Assembly: GCA_003158295.1 (NCBI GenBank)
Contig: PMIP01000080.1
Coordinates: 3,187 to 53,131 of the forward strand
Length of the DNA stretch: 49,945 nt
Direction of reading: 5' to 3'
Source of the DNA: Chloroflexota bacterium
GTDB taxonomy: Bacteria; Chloroflexota; Limnocylindria; Limnocylindrales; CSP1-4
Made by a program: the position numbers and the translations under genes
Part shown: positions 36,120 to 44,791 of the stretch, in pieces
Numbering within the stretch: the first letter of the stretch is position 1
Layout: each line of letters begins with the position of its first letter
Notes under the pieces: generated by a model
What the model saw: the letters and a program-made list of their open reading frames with translations, nothing else
Databases searched by the model: none
Told to the model about the DNA's origin: nothing

Positions 36120-37143
36120 GCCAGACTTCCGCGCCGCGGCGACCGCCCGCCTCAACGAGGAGAGAGGCCAGAGCCTCTCCCAAAACGTCCTGAGCCTGCT
36201 GAGCGCAGACAAGACGACGATCATCCGGCCGACTGCGGTCCGGAATATCCCCGTCGACAGAATCGACCCGAACCCCAACCAGCCCCGCATGGCCATGGAC
36301 AAGGCCGGCTTGGACGATCTGACCGCGTCCGTCCGCGAGCACGGCGTCCTCCAGCCGATCCTCGTCAGGCCCGAGACCGGAGGCCGATACCAGCTGATTG
36401 CCGGGGAGCGCCGCTTGCGCGCCGCCCGCGCCGCTGGTCTCACGATGATCCCCGCGCTCATCGAGGAGATCGACGATGAGACGGCTCTCGAGATAGCCGT
36501 CATCGAGAACCTTCAGCGCGAAGACCTGTCGCCGCTGGACGAGGCGCTCATATACGCGAAGATGATTCACCAGCACGGCTACAGCATCCGTAAGCTCGCC
36601 CAGCGGCTGGGCAAGGACAAGGGTTACCTGGAGAACCGGCTCCGCCTTGCCGACGCGCCGGCGGAGATCCGCGAGCTGGTGTCTGTGCGCAAAGACACAC
36701 TGTCACACGCCTACGAACTTCTCAAAGTCCAGGACCCCAAAAAGCGCAAGCACCTTGCCGGGATGGTCGCTCGGGGAGAACTCTCGCTGATTAAGCTGCG
36801 CCAGAAGATCGACGGTGCGCCCCGGCCCGGCCGGGGATCCACGCCGGCTACTGCCTCCAAGCGAGTGCCCGTCGGAGCCGCGACCGCAAAGGCTCTCGAG
36901 GTCGACGCGGAAGCGAGCTGGCTGGCCGGCGGCTCCAAGAAGCCTCTGACGGACGACTCTCTGATGGCCCTCAGAGGCCAATTCAACGACGCCATCGCAG
37001 ACCTTGTGGAGCTGCTCCAATCGGACGTCATGAAGACCATCGACTCCACGGACCGGCAGAACCTGGCGAAGTACCTGACGATCGTCAAGGTGCGCCTGGA
37101 GAACGCCATCGGCGTCGTCCGGCGGGGTAAGCCGGAGCGATAG
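36112..37143 (+). CDS. parB: ParB/Spo0J chromosome-partitioning protein (TTG start)
   Basis: IPVDRIDPNPNQPR, GERRLRAARAAGL, EIAVIENLQREDLSPLDEALIYAKMI, HTH IRKLAQRLGKDKGYLENRLRLA; overlaps parA stop. Confidence 0.95.
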   Translation: MAKPDFRAAATARLNEERGQSLSQNVLSLLSADKTTIIRPTAVRNIPVDRIDPNPNQPRMAMDKAGLDDLTASVREHGVLQPILVRPETGGRYQLIAGERRLRAARAAGLTMIPALIEEIDDETALEIAVIENLQREDLSPLDEALIYAKMIHQHGYSIRKLAQRLGKDKGYLENRLRLADAPAEIRELVSVRKDTLSHAYELLKVQDPKKRKHLAGMVARGELSLIKLRQKIDGAPRPGRGSTPATASKRVPVGAATAKALEVDAEASWLAGGSKKPLTDDSLMALRGQFNDAIADLVELLQSDVMKTIDSTDRQNLAKYLTIVKVRLENAIGVVRRGKPER

Positions 37144-37236
37144 ATCGACCGCCGAGCGTCTCTCCGAGCGACGTTGCTGCCGCCTAAGGCGTGACCGGGC
37201 GACCGCCTGCCGGCGTCTTGAGTGCTGGACACGTCC

Positions 37237-37268
37237 GCCGCCGCGGGGCGGCCCCCGAGCCTCGGGGG
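37237..37268. terminator. Double-hairpin terminator between convergent parB and the UbiA-family ORF
   Basis: GCCGCC-GCGG-GGCGGC followed by CCCCCGA-GCC-TCGGGGG. Confidence 0.5.
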
Positions 37269-37270
37269 CG

Positions 37271-37990
37271 TCAGCGGCCCAGCGCCCCGGCCGAGTTGAG
37301 GGCCGACAGCCAGCCGGCTCCCAGCAGCAGGAACCCTACGGCCTGAGTCTCCCAGCCGGCCTGGCGAGCGCGCTCGCTACCGGTCGATGCCAGGCCGACT
37401 CCGAGCCAGCCCAGGCAGACGCCGACCGAACTCGCGGCCAGAGACCAGGCACCGGCTCCGAGGCTGATGGCAGTTGCCAGGGCAATTGCCTGGATGGCCA
37501 GCATGATGGCGGCATCGAGAACGAGCGTACGACTCCGTCCCAGGGCGGTTGCGACGGATCGGACCTCCGAGAGACGATCCTTCTCGAGGTCCGCCAGGGC
37601 GTTGGCGAGGGCTAGCGTCACACCAGCCAGGACGGCCATGGCCGCAACACCCCAGAGAGCTGCGGGCCAGGAGCCGGTGGCGCCCCACCATCCGTATACG
37701 GGCAGCAGGCCGACGCCGGCCGCGAACGGAGCCCAGGAGATTGCCGTGCCCTTCAGTCGCAGGTCGTAGAGGAGGCCGTCGGCCAGACCGAGGACGCCGA
37801 CGGCCAGGGCCGGGACGCCCACCGACGCGGCAGACGCCAACCCGGCCGCCCCTGTCGCCAGGAGCGCAACGCCGGCCTGCCGGGAGGTCAGAAGCCCGGC
37901 CGGGAGAGGCTTGTCGGGCTTGGCGAGAGCATCGGAGGAAGCATCGGCCAGGTCGTTGGCGATGCCGATGGTGAACTGCAGGCACAGCAT
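37271..37990 (-). CDS. UbiA-family prenyltransferase; the reading frame extends upstream of the ATG at 37990
   Basis: NDLADASSDALAKPDKPLPAG and DLEKDRLSEVRSVATALG motifs; upstream in-frame translation RLVRIVHPFPSALDATAAVAIALIAGAGLFSAVRLGLG is UbiA-like. Confidence 0.75.
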   Translation of the reverse strand: MLCLQFTIGIANDLADASSDALAKPDKPLPAGLLTSRQAGVALLATGAAGLASAASVGVPALAVGVLGLADGLLYDLRLKGTAISWAPFAAGVGLLPVYGWWGATGSWPAALWGVAAMAVLAGVTLALANALADLEKDRLSEVRSVATALGRSRTLVLDAAIMLAIQAIALATAISLGAGAWSLAASSVGVCLGWLGVGLASTGSERARQAGWETQAVGFLLLGAGWLSALNSAGALGR

Positions 37991-38150
37991 CCCGAGGCCG
38001 AGGCGAACTGCGGAGAAGAGCCCGGCGCCGGCGATGAGAGCGATCGCGACGGCCGCCGTGGCGTCGAGAGCCGACGGAAAAGGATGGACGATGCGAACAA
38101 GCCGGACCGCCGACCGCGTCGCCGGCCGCCGGCGGCCCCCAACCGTCCGA

Positions 38151-38516
38151 CTAGACGTAGACGATCTCGTCGAAGCTCGACACGAGGTAGGCGATCAGGC
38201 GCTCGCGCGCCTCCGGCAGCTCGACCCGCAATCCCGGAACCAGGAAATGGAGCGCGATCGCCGGAACGACGAGGTGCCCCTGCGCGTCTTTGCCGACGAC
38301 GTGGGGGGCGCCGCCGCCGCGCGCGAAGACCCGCCGGAAGGCCCGCTCGTCCAGATGCGCGGTCCTCTGCAGGTCCGCGACGACCTTGACCACTCCCCGC
38401 CGCACGGCCACGTCTCGCATGAGTTCTGCAACCCAGGCGTCGAGTTGCTCGTCGGTCTGCTGGCGCAGCCGTTCGCGGTATTCCGTTGGGTTCGGGGCCA
38501 GGCCTGTCGCGCCCAC
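38151..38516 (-). CDS. Uncharacterised ~122-aa protein
   Basis: GTG start preceded by AAGGAGGAGAA; VGATGLAPNPTEYRERLRQQTDEQLDAWVAELMRDVAVRRGVVKVVADLQRTAHLDERAFRRVFARGGGAPHVVG... Confidence 0.65.
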   Translation of the reverse strand: MGATGLAPNPTEYRERLRQQTDEQLDAWVAELMRDVAVRRGVVKVVADLQRTAHLDERAFRRVFARGGGAPHVVGKDAQGHLVVPAIALHFLVPGLRVELPEARERLIAYLVSSFDEIVYV

Positions 38517-38617
38517 TTCTCCTCCTTGCGTGTCCGTCGCAGTATCGCAGACTCCCGCCCTACGGCAGCCGCGCTCCGCCGCCATCGAGGCCCGGGGCGG
38601 GAGCGATCCGCCCCAAG

Positions 38618-39442
38618 CTACTGATACTGGGACTCCCCTGACGGGACCGAGGGCCGTGCGCCGTCCGGCCAGATGTTGAAGAGCTCGGTCAGCCACCTGC
38701 CGATCCGGCCCGGTCTGGGCTGATCGGGGAAGTCGGCGACGAGCGTCTGGAGCGCCGACTCTATCTGCGCAGTCAGCCTGTCGACCGCCTCGCTCGTCGG
38801 GCGCGAGCGCGTCTGGCACCCGGTTGCGATGGGCAAGCCGATGCGGACGCGAACCACCCGACGGAATCCGAGCCAGCTCGTGCCGTTGACCGACATCGGA
38901 ACGACCGGGACACCGGCGCGCAAAGCCAGATAGGCCGGACCGCTCCGCAACGGCAAGAGCGCTCCTTCTCCGGCGTGGATCCTCCCCTCCCCGGCGATGG
39001 CCACGACCGCGCCGTCGGCGAGCAGCGCACGAGCCCTGGCCGTGGCGGCGACCAGGCCCCGATTGCCGGGGCGGAACGGCACCGCTACTCCGGCCCATCG
39101 CATCAGGCGGTTCCGAACGCCTCGCCTCATCTCCTCTTGCTCGGGACCGAAGAAGAAGATCCGCGGCCGGCCGGGCATCGCCCCGAGCACGAACAGCGGG
39201 TCGGCCCAGTTCTGGTGGCTAAAGCACAGGACATAGGGTCCGGCCGGCAGTCGAGTCAGGCCTTCGACACGCAGCCTCGAATACAGTCGTGCCCCGGTCG
39301 GTACGACAAGTCGAGTGATCGAGTAGCGGCGGGCGGATCGCACCGGGGCCTGCACCTCCAGCGGATCTCGGCCTCGAGGCCCCACCGTGCGTTCCGAGGA
39401 CCGGGTGGCCGCCCGCGTTTCGTCCAGCTGAGTCGCGGTCAT
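38618..39442 (-). CDS. PlsC-type 1-acylglycerol-3-phosphate acyltransferase
   Basis: Hx4D motif FSHQNWADPLFVLG; EGRIHAGEGALLPLRSGPAYLALRAGVPVVPMSV. Confidence 0.88.
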   Translation of the reverse strand: MTATQLDETRAATRSSERTVGPRGRDPLEVQAPVRSARRYSITRLVVPTGARLYSRLRVEGLTRLPAGPYVLCFSHQNWADPLFVLGAMPGRPRIFFFGPEQEEMRRGVRNRLMRWAGVAVPFRPGNRGLVAATARARALLADGAVVAIAGEGRIHAGEGALLPLRSGPAYLALRAGVPVVPMSVNGTSWLGFRRVVRVRIGLPIATGCQTRSRPTSEAVDRLTAQIESALQTLVADFPDQPRPGRIGRWLTELFNIWPDGARPSVPSGESQYQ

Positions 39443-39553
39443 GGTGCGAGTATGCCAAGCCGAGCGGCAGCCGTCCTGGCGTTCGGCCCGCAGGACCTGA
39501 TGGCAGGTCGTGGGAGCGTGGGCGCCGCGCACGTCACGATCCCGGCCGGACCC

Positions 39554-39663
39554 TTGACCTGTTCTCAACTCTGAGTACGCTTGTGGGATGGCCGACGAAG
39601 AGCGCTCTCCATCTCGCGACCGGCCGTTCCGTGATGAGCCGTTCAGTTCTCATGTTTGAGAAC
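39554..39663 (+). promoter_or_regulatory. Promoter with two operator-like inverted repeats for the wHTH-NTase/HEPN pair
   Basis: GTTCTCA-ACTC-TGAGTAC (39561-39578) and GTTCTCA-TGTT-TGAGAAC (39646-39663); TTGACC (39554-59) N16 TACGCT (39576-81). Confidence 0.55.
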
Positions 39664-40383
39664 AGCGAGATCGTGCCTCTGGCGGTAGGCAGGTCGATGG
39701 TTCGGCGGCGGATCCTCGCCTTGTTGCTGGCGGAGCCGGGGCTTCGGCTGCACCTGCGAGAGATCCAGCGACGCGCGAGCACGAGCCCCGGGACCGCCAG
39801 CCGCGAACTCGCCAGGCTCGTCTCGGCAGGCCTGATCGAGCGTGAAACCGAAGCGAATCGAGTCTTCTTCCGCGGCTCGGCGTCGCCGTTCGCGACGATG
39901 CTTCGCTCGCTTCTGGTGGGCGTGCCTACGCTCCCGGCGGCTCCGGGCAACTTGCAGGCAGACGGGACCACCTCCGCTCCCCCACTCCACGTTGGTACGA
40001 TGCCGGGACACCCGCCGGCCGAGAAGGTCGCCATCTCGGGCGGTGGCGTGGCCGGAATGAAGGCAGATCCGCAAGGCCTCGAGGCGGGAGCAACCGTCGC
40101 CGCGCGGATGCGCGCGATCTACGGCGAACGCCTTCGGGGCGTCTTCCTGTACGGCCAACGGGCGGCTGGCGGAGCACCGCATGACTCGGAGGTGGAGCTG
40201 ATGGTGGTGCTGGATCGCATCGAGCGCTACGGAGAGGAGCTCGACCGGACCAGCACGGTCTTTGCGTCGCTCTCGCTGGAGCTGGGAGTGGTCGTCAGCC
40301 GCACCTTCGTCTCCGAAGCAGACTGGCGGACTCGGACCGACGGCGGGCTGCCAAGAGTCCGGGCCGAGGCGGTATCCCTGTGA
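39652..40383 (+). CDS. ArsR-like winged-helix protein fused to a degenerate MNT-type nucleotidyltransferase domain
   Basis: VRRRILALLLAEPGLRLHLREIQRRASTSPGTASRELARLVSAGLIERETEANRVFFRG; GVFLYGQRAAGGAPHDSEVELMVVLDRI. Start uncertain (39583, 39634 or 39652). Confidence 0.75.
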   Translation: MFENSEIVPLAVGRSMVRRRILALLLAEPGLRLHLREIQRRASTSPGTASRELARLVSAGLIERETEANRVFFRGSASPFATMLRSLLVGVPTLPAAPGNLQADGTTSAPPLHVGTMPGHPPAEKVAISGGGVAGMKADPQGLEAGATVAARMRAIYGERLRGVFLYGQRAAGGAPHDSEVELMVVLDRIERYGEELDRTSTVFASLSLELGVVVSRTFVSEADWRTRTDGGLPRVRAEAVSL

Positions 40384-40763
40384 CGGCCCATTTCGCCCAG
40401 CTGGTCGACGCGGCGGATCAGGCCATCGTCGCGGCCCGCCTCGGACTCGAGGCCAACGACGTCGAAACGGCCGCCGAGCAGGCGTGCACGGCCATGCTCC
40501 GCCTGGCGAGCGCGTGCCTCGACCAGGACGGCCTTTCTCCGCGGCCCACGCGGGCGGTCTGCGTGGCCTACGGAGAGCGCTTCGGTCGAACGGGTCGCCT
40601 CTACTCGGCCTATCACCGCTGGCTGCTCGACGCGGCAGACCTTCGCAAAGCCTCGACCCGCGAGCTTACCGGCCCGATCGACCGAGCCGCCGCTGCCACG
40701 GCCGTGGAACGAGCGGAGGTTTTCCGCGATGCCGTCCTCCGCTTCGCAGAGCGGAACGGCTGA
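40380..40763 (+). CDS. HEPN-domain protein
   Basis: All-helical HEPN-like AADQAIVAARLGLEANDVETAAEQACTAMLRLASACL...GRLYSAYHRWLLDAADLRK; ATGA-type overlap with the NTase ORF. Confidence 0.6.
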   Translation: MTAHFAQLVDAADQAIVAARLGLEANDVETAAEQACTAMLRLASACLDQDGLSPRPTRAVCVAYGERFGRTGRLYSAYHRWLLDAADLRKASTRELTGPIDRAAAATAVERAEVFRDAVLRFAERNG

Positions 40764-40773
40764 GGATGATTTG

Positions 40774-41358
40774 GTGAAGCAAGATGGGCGACTCCGCTGC
40801 TGGTGGCCGGACGGACTCGACGGGGCCGATCCATTGATGGTCGCCTACCACGACGACGAGTGGGGCGTCCCGGTTTCAGAGGACCGCGCCCTCTTCGAAC
40901 GCCTGGCGCTGGAGAGCTTCCAGGCAGGGCTTTCGTGGGCGACCATCCTGCGCAAGCGCGAGGCCTTTCGGAGTGCTTTCGCCGGATTCGCCCCGAGGAC
41001 GGTCGCCGCATTCGGCCTCTCCGACCGCGAACGCCTGCTGGCCGACGCGGGAATCGTCCGCAACCGAGCCAAGATCGACGCCACCATCAAGAACGCCGGG
41101 CTGTTCCTGGAAGTGGCCGCCGAACACGGATCGTTCGCCGGCTACCTCGCGACGTACCTCCCACGACCGGCGCCGACTCTCACGTCCGCTGACACCTGGG
41201 CCGACGTGCCGGCCACGACACCCGAGTCGGACTCCTTGTCGGTCGACCTGCGCAGGCGGGGGTTTCGCTTCGTCGGATCGACGATCGTGTACGCGTTCAT
41301 GCAGAGCGTCGGCCTGGTGGACGATCATCTGCCGGGCTGCTTCCGCTACCGGGGCTGA
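40774..41358 (+). CDS. tag: DNA-3-methyladenine glycosylase I
   Basis: RLRCWWPDGLDGADPLMVAYHDDEWGVPVSEDRALFERLALESFQAGLSWATILRKREAFRSAFAGF...GFRFVGSTIVYAFMQSVGLVDDHLPGCFRY; GTG start avoids overlap (track start 40729). Confidence 0.94.
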   Translation: MKQDGRLRCWWPDGLDGADPLMVAYHDDEWGVPVSEDRALFERLALESFQAGLSWATILRKREAFRSAFAGFAPRTVAAFGLSDRERLLADAGIVRNRAKIDATIKNAGLFLEVAAEHGSFAGYLATYLPRPAPTLTSADTWADVPATTPESDSLSVDLRRRGFRFVGSTIVYAFMQSVGLVDDHLPGCFRYRG

Positions 41359-41415
41359 GCGCTCCCTCCGCGGGAGACGACGGTTGTCCGGTCTGCTTTC
41401 CGGTACGATCCGGCA

Positions 41416-41967
41416 ATGCCGCTTCCGGAGCCTCCCACAACTGACGAGCTGACACCCGCCGAGGCGGAGGCCCTGGCCGAGTACGACGATTGGCGCTGGC
41501 ACGTGGAGGGCAAGTTCCCGAAGGACCAGCCTGCCGAGCAGGGCTACGTTCACATCGGGGTCTTCGTGACCTGGCTGCTCGACTTCGGCTTCGTGGACTC
41601 GGATTGGGTCGCCCGGACCGGAGCCGAGCAGGTGGCCAGCGCCGTGGCCGAGCGCCGAGGAACGCCCGGCTCTCTGCGCGACGTGACGGGTGGGCGACTG
41701 GTCGGCGAGATGCTCACGCCCGAGGGCAAAGCGTTCACGGGCGCCTATTACGCTCCCGAATATGGGTACGCTCGAGACTGGCGAAAGGTCTTTGGGAGGC
41801 GGGCGGATCGATACGACGTCCCCGATACCTGGGAGACGTACGATCGGATCGCGCCGCTGCTGGACCAGCGTCACGAAGCCTGGGTCGCGGCCAGCCAGCC
41901 TGAGCTCATGCCGCTTCCGGGGCTACCGGCCATGCTGCTTCGGTTCTTTCGTCCCAAAGGCCACTGA
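41416..41967 (+). CDS. Conserved uncharacterised protein (DUF7832-like suspected)
   Basis: YDDWRWHVEGKFPKDQPAEQGYVHIGVFVTWLLDFGFVDSDWV... Confidence 0.65.
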   Translation: MPLPEPPTTDELTPAEAEALAEYDDWRWHVEGKFPKDQPAEQGYVHIGVFVTWLLDFGFVDSDWVARTGAEQVASAVAERRGTPGSLRDVTGGRLVGEMLTPEGKAFTGAYYAPEYGYARDWRKVFGRRADRYDVPDTWETYDRIAPLLDQRHEAWVAASQPELMPLPGLPAMLLRFFRPKGH

Positions 41968-42208
41968 GGGGGCGCGTAGGGACAGCGCCGAGCGGTCAAT
42001 GGGGAGTGGCGGCGACGCCCCCAGTCAGCCTGCGCCGCCGCGTAGGCGGCAGCATTGCACAGTTTGGTGAGCCGCGCCTGCGGCCTCCGCAGGTCTTCCC
42101 GAAGCTGGACGCCAGCAGCTTGGCTCCGGCGCGGCTAGCACTCCGACTCCTTCGCCGCGGCCCGCGCGCCGGGCCGTCACTGATGGCTCGAGTCCCGATA
42201 ATGCTTCC

Positions 42209-43051
42209 ATGCCTGAGCCTATTCCAGATCTCCCACCCCTGCCGCCGGGGGTCGCCCGGGCCTCGAGCCCCTTGCCCGGCCTGCGCCGCGTGGAGCAGAT
42301 CATGGGCACGGCCATCAGCCTGGACGTCCGGGATGCGGACGTGACGCCCGGCGCCCTGGCCGACGCCTTCGAATATCTGCGCGGAGTCGACAACCGGTTC
42401 AGCACGTACAAGCCTGAAAGTGAGGTCAGCCGCCTCGGACGAGGGGAAGTGCAGGAGCGCGACTGCAGCCCCGAGCTGCGGCAGGTTCTGGAGCTGTGCG
42501 AGGAGGTTCGTCGGGACAGCGAAGGCTACTTCGACATTCGAGCTCATCGGACCGACGGCGGGCTCGACCCATCGGGCCTGGTCAAGGGCTGGTCGCTCGA
42601 GAATGCCGGCCGGATACTGGAAGCGGCCGGGGCCGTCAACTACTGCATCAACGGCGGCGGGGACATAGTCGCTCACGGCGAGGCGGCGCCGGGGCAGGCG
42701 TGGCGGATCGGGATACGGCATCCGATGATCGCGGACCGGCTGGCGGCGGTGTTGGCCGTGCGCGACGGTTGTGTGGCCACCTCCGGGGCATACGAACGCG
42801 GCGAGCACGTCCGCAACCCATTCACGGGATCGGCCCCCTCCGGCGTGCTGAGCGTCACGGTCGTGGGTCCCAGCCTCACGTTCGCGGACGCCTACGCCAC
42901 GGCTGCCTTCGCCATGGGCCCAACCGGGCTCGCCTGGGTCGCCGGCCGGCCCGGCTACGAGGGCTGCGTCGTGACCGCGGACGCCGACGGCTCGAACGCT
43001 CGCTTGGCCTGGACGCCTGGATTCGACAGCTGGTTCGCAGAGCGCAGCTGA
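42209..43051 (+). CDS. apbE: ApbE-family FAD:protein FMN transferase
   Basis: QIMGTAISLDV...RGVDNRFSTYKPESEVSRLGRG...LDPSGLVKGWSLENAGRILEAAGAVNYCINGGGDIVAHG...VATSGAYERGEHVRNP. Confidence 0.9.
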   Translation: MPEPIPDLPPLPPGVARASSPLPGLRRVEQIMGTAISLDVRDADVTPGALADAFEYLRGVDNRFSTYKPESEVSRLGRGEVQERDCSPELRQVLELCEEVRRDSEGYFDIRAHRTDGGLDPSGLVKGWSLENAGRILEAAGAVNYCINGGGDIVAHGEAAPGQAWRIGIRHPMIADRLAAVLAVRDGCVATSGAYERGEHVRNPFTGSAPSGVLSVTVVGPSLTFADAYATAAFAMGPTGLAWVAGRPGYEGCVVTADADGSNARLAWTPGFDSWFAERS

Positions 43052-43105
43052 GGGTGCCGGGTCCCGACCCTTGGGCTCGCCGAGATGGCCGGACCCGAAG
43101 GCGCG

Positions 43106-44791
43106 CTACCAGAGGAAGGGCGCGCGCCCGAGCAGGGTCTGATCGGCGATCGTGGCGCCATAGCCCGCCAGCAGCAACAGGCCGACGGTCATGTGGAGCT
43201 GGATGTTGGCGGCCATCGTGGGCATCAGCGCGTAGGGGTTGTCGTAGAAGCTGACCAGACCGCGGTGGATCCGAACGGCCAGAGGGATCGCCAGCAGAGT
43301 CAGCAAGGCTGGAATCGGCAGGATCCCGACGGCCACGCCGCCCGCCACCACGAGGAAGTTGGCGGCGGCGGCCACGTCGAAGCCCCGGATCACGGCCTGC
43401 TTGGACCAGCGAACCGGCAGCGTCCCCTTCCCGACCTTCGCGTCGCTGACCCGGTCGGGGATTTCGTTGACGTACAGGATCAGGGCAACCAGCAGCGCGA
43501 CGGGGATCGAGACCACGAAGGCCTCGAGAGTGAAGGTACCGCGCGATTGGACGGTGAAGGCTCCCAGGAGCATCACCGGCCCAAAGCCGATGGCCGTGGC
43601 GATCTCCCCCACCCCGCGATACACGAGCTTGACCGGAGGCATGGTGTAGCCAAGGCTTATGAACAGGCCCAGGGCGTAGATCGCCACCAGGGCGGGCGAG
43701 CCTCGCATGACCAGCAGGGCGAGCCCCAACGCGGCCGCGACCCCGTAGCAGCCGGCCGCCAGGAGAGACATCTCGCGGATCGATACCAGTGCGTTCTGCA
43801 GGACTCGCGACCCGCCGCTGAACTTGGTAGGCGTGGTGTTGGCATCGTCGGCGCCCTGGAGCGTGTCGAAGACGTCGTTGGCCACATTCAAGCCGAGGTG
43901 GACGGCGCTGGCAGCCACGAGGGTGATCAACGCCGTCACGGCGTCGAAGAAGCCGGCTCGCGCGGCCACGGCGAGTCCGAGAAGGACCGGAGCGAACGTG
44001 GCGCTCAGGAACGGTGCGCGTGTGGCGCGGAAGAGCAACAGCGCAGGCGACAGGCGCGGGCGAACCGACACGCCTCGGGCCGCGGACAGGGCCTCGAAGT
44101 ACCGCCGGGCCTTCGGCAGACTGCGCTCGTAGGCCGCCGGCAGGGGCAGGTCGCGCTCATCCCATGCCCAGGCGCGTGCCGCCGTGACAACGAATCGCCC
44201 GCGTGGCCGAGCGGCCGCCGCCCCCCACACCGTCACGTGGCTGCGCTCGTCGAACCCGCCCTGAGGAAGCGCCCGGATGTGGCTGCCGGTCAACGCGACG
44301 GGAGCGCCGGCCGGCAGCTTGAAGCCGGACGGTTCGCAGAACCGGACGATCCCCTGGTCCGGCTTGACCTCGATTTCGACGTCGACGTTGACCGGGTAGC
44401 CGTCTTCCGCGATCCAGCTGAGGACCGCATGCTCGAATGCGGCCAGCTTGGCCAGGCTCTCTCCCACGTTCGGCGGGGGGGCCGCGGCATGCTCGGACTC
44501 GGGTGGTCCGTCCGGAGCGGCGGATTCGCCGGCTGCGGCGGAGGTGGCCACGGCGGCGGTTGAGGCTTCAGCTCCCGCGACCTGCGCTTCCGGTAGGGCG
44601 GCATCCGCGCCGAGGCGACCGGGGCCATCCTCGTTGGTCCCGGCTTCGGCGGAGCCCGCCACCTTCGGCCTCGGTCGGGTCCGCTTCGGCAGCGCCACCT
44701 TCGGCCCCTTCGGCTCGGTCGGGTCGGGCTCGGTCGGGTCCCCTTCCGCTCGGGCCTGGACGAACTTAGGCAGTCGGAGTGCCGGGCTCAT
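43106..44791 (-). CDS. UbiA-family (MenA-like) prenyltransferase with N-terminal PPOX/split-barrel-like domain
   Basis: N-terminal LAAFEHAVLSWIAEDGYPVNVDVEIEVKPDQGIVRFCEPSGFKLPAGAPVALTGSHIRALPQGG; UbiA motifs NVANDVFDTLQGADDANTTPTKFSGGSRVLQ and YVNEIPDRVSDAKVGKGTLPVRWS. Confidence 0.85.
   Translation of the reverse strand: MSPALRLPKFVQARAEGDPTEPDPTEPKGPKVALPKRTRPRPKVAGSAEAGTNEDGPGRLGADAALPEAQVAGAEASTAAVATSAAAGESAAPDGPPESEHAAAPPPNVGESLAKLAAFEHAVLSWIAEDGYPVNVDVEIEVKPDQGIVRFCEPSGFKLPAGAPVALTGSHIRALPQGGFDERSHVTVWGAAAARPRGRFVVTAARAWAWDERDLPLPAAYERSLPKARRYFEALSAARGVSVRPRLSPALLLFRATRAPFLSATFAPVLLGLAVAARAGFFDAVTALITLVAASAVHLGLNVANDVFDTLQGADDANTTPTKFSGGSRVLQNALVSIREMSLLAAGCYGVAAALGLALLVMRGSPALVAIYALGLFISLGYTMPPVKLVYRGVGEIATAIGFGPVMLLGAFTVQSRGTFTLEAFVVSIPVALLVALILYVNEIPDRVSDAKVGKGTLPVRWSKQAVIRGFDVAAAANFLVVAGGVAVGILPIPALLTLLAIPLAVRIHRGLVSFYDNPYALMPTMAANIQLHMTVGLLLLAGYGATIADQTLLGRAPFLW

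Noticed and set aside
35100-37200. parS site (TGTTTCACGTGAAACA) near parAB
   Set aside because: No canonical or near-canonical parS found by eye in the parAB neighbourhood.
44461-44760. Plus-strand ORFs rich in Pro/Arg opposite the low-complexity start of the PPOX-UbiA fusion
   Set aside because: Shadow ORFs of a GC-rich low-complexity coding segment.
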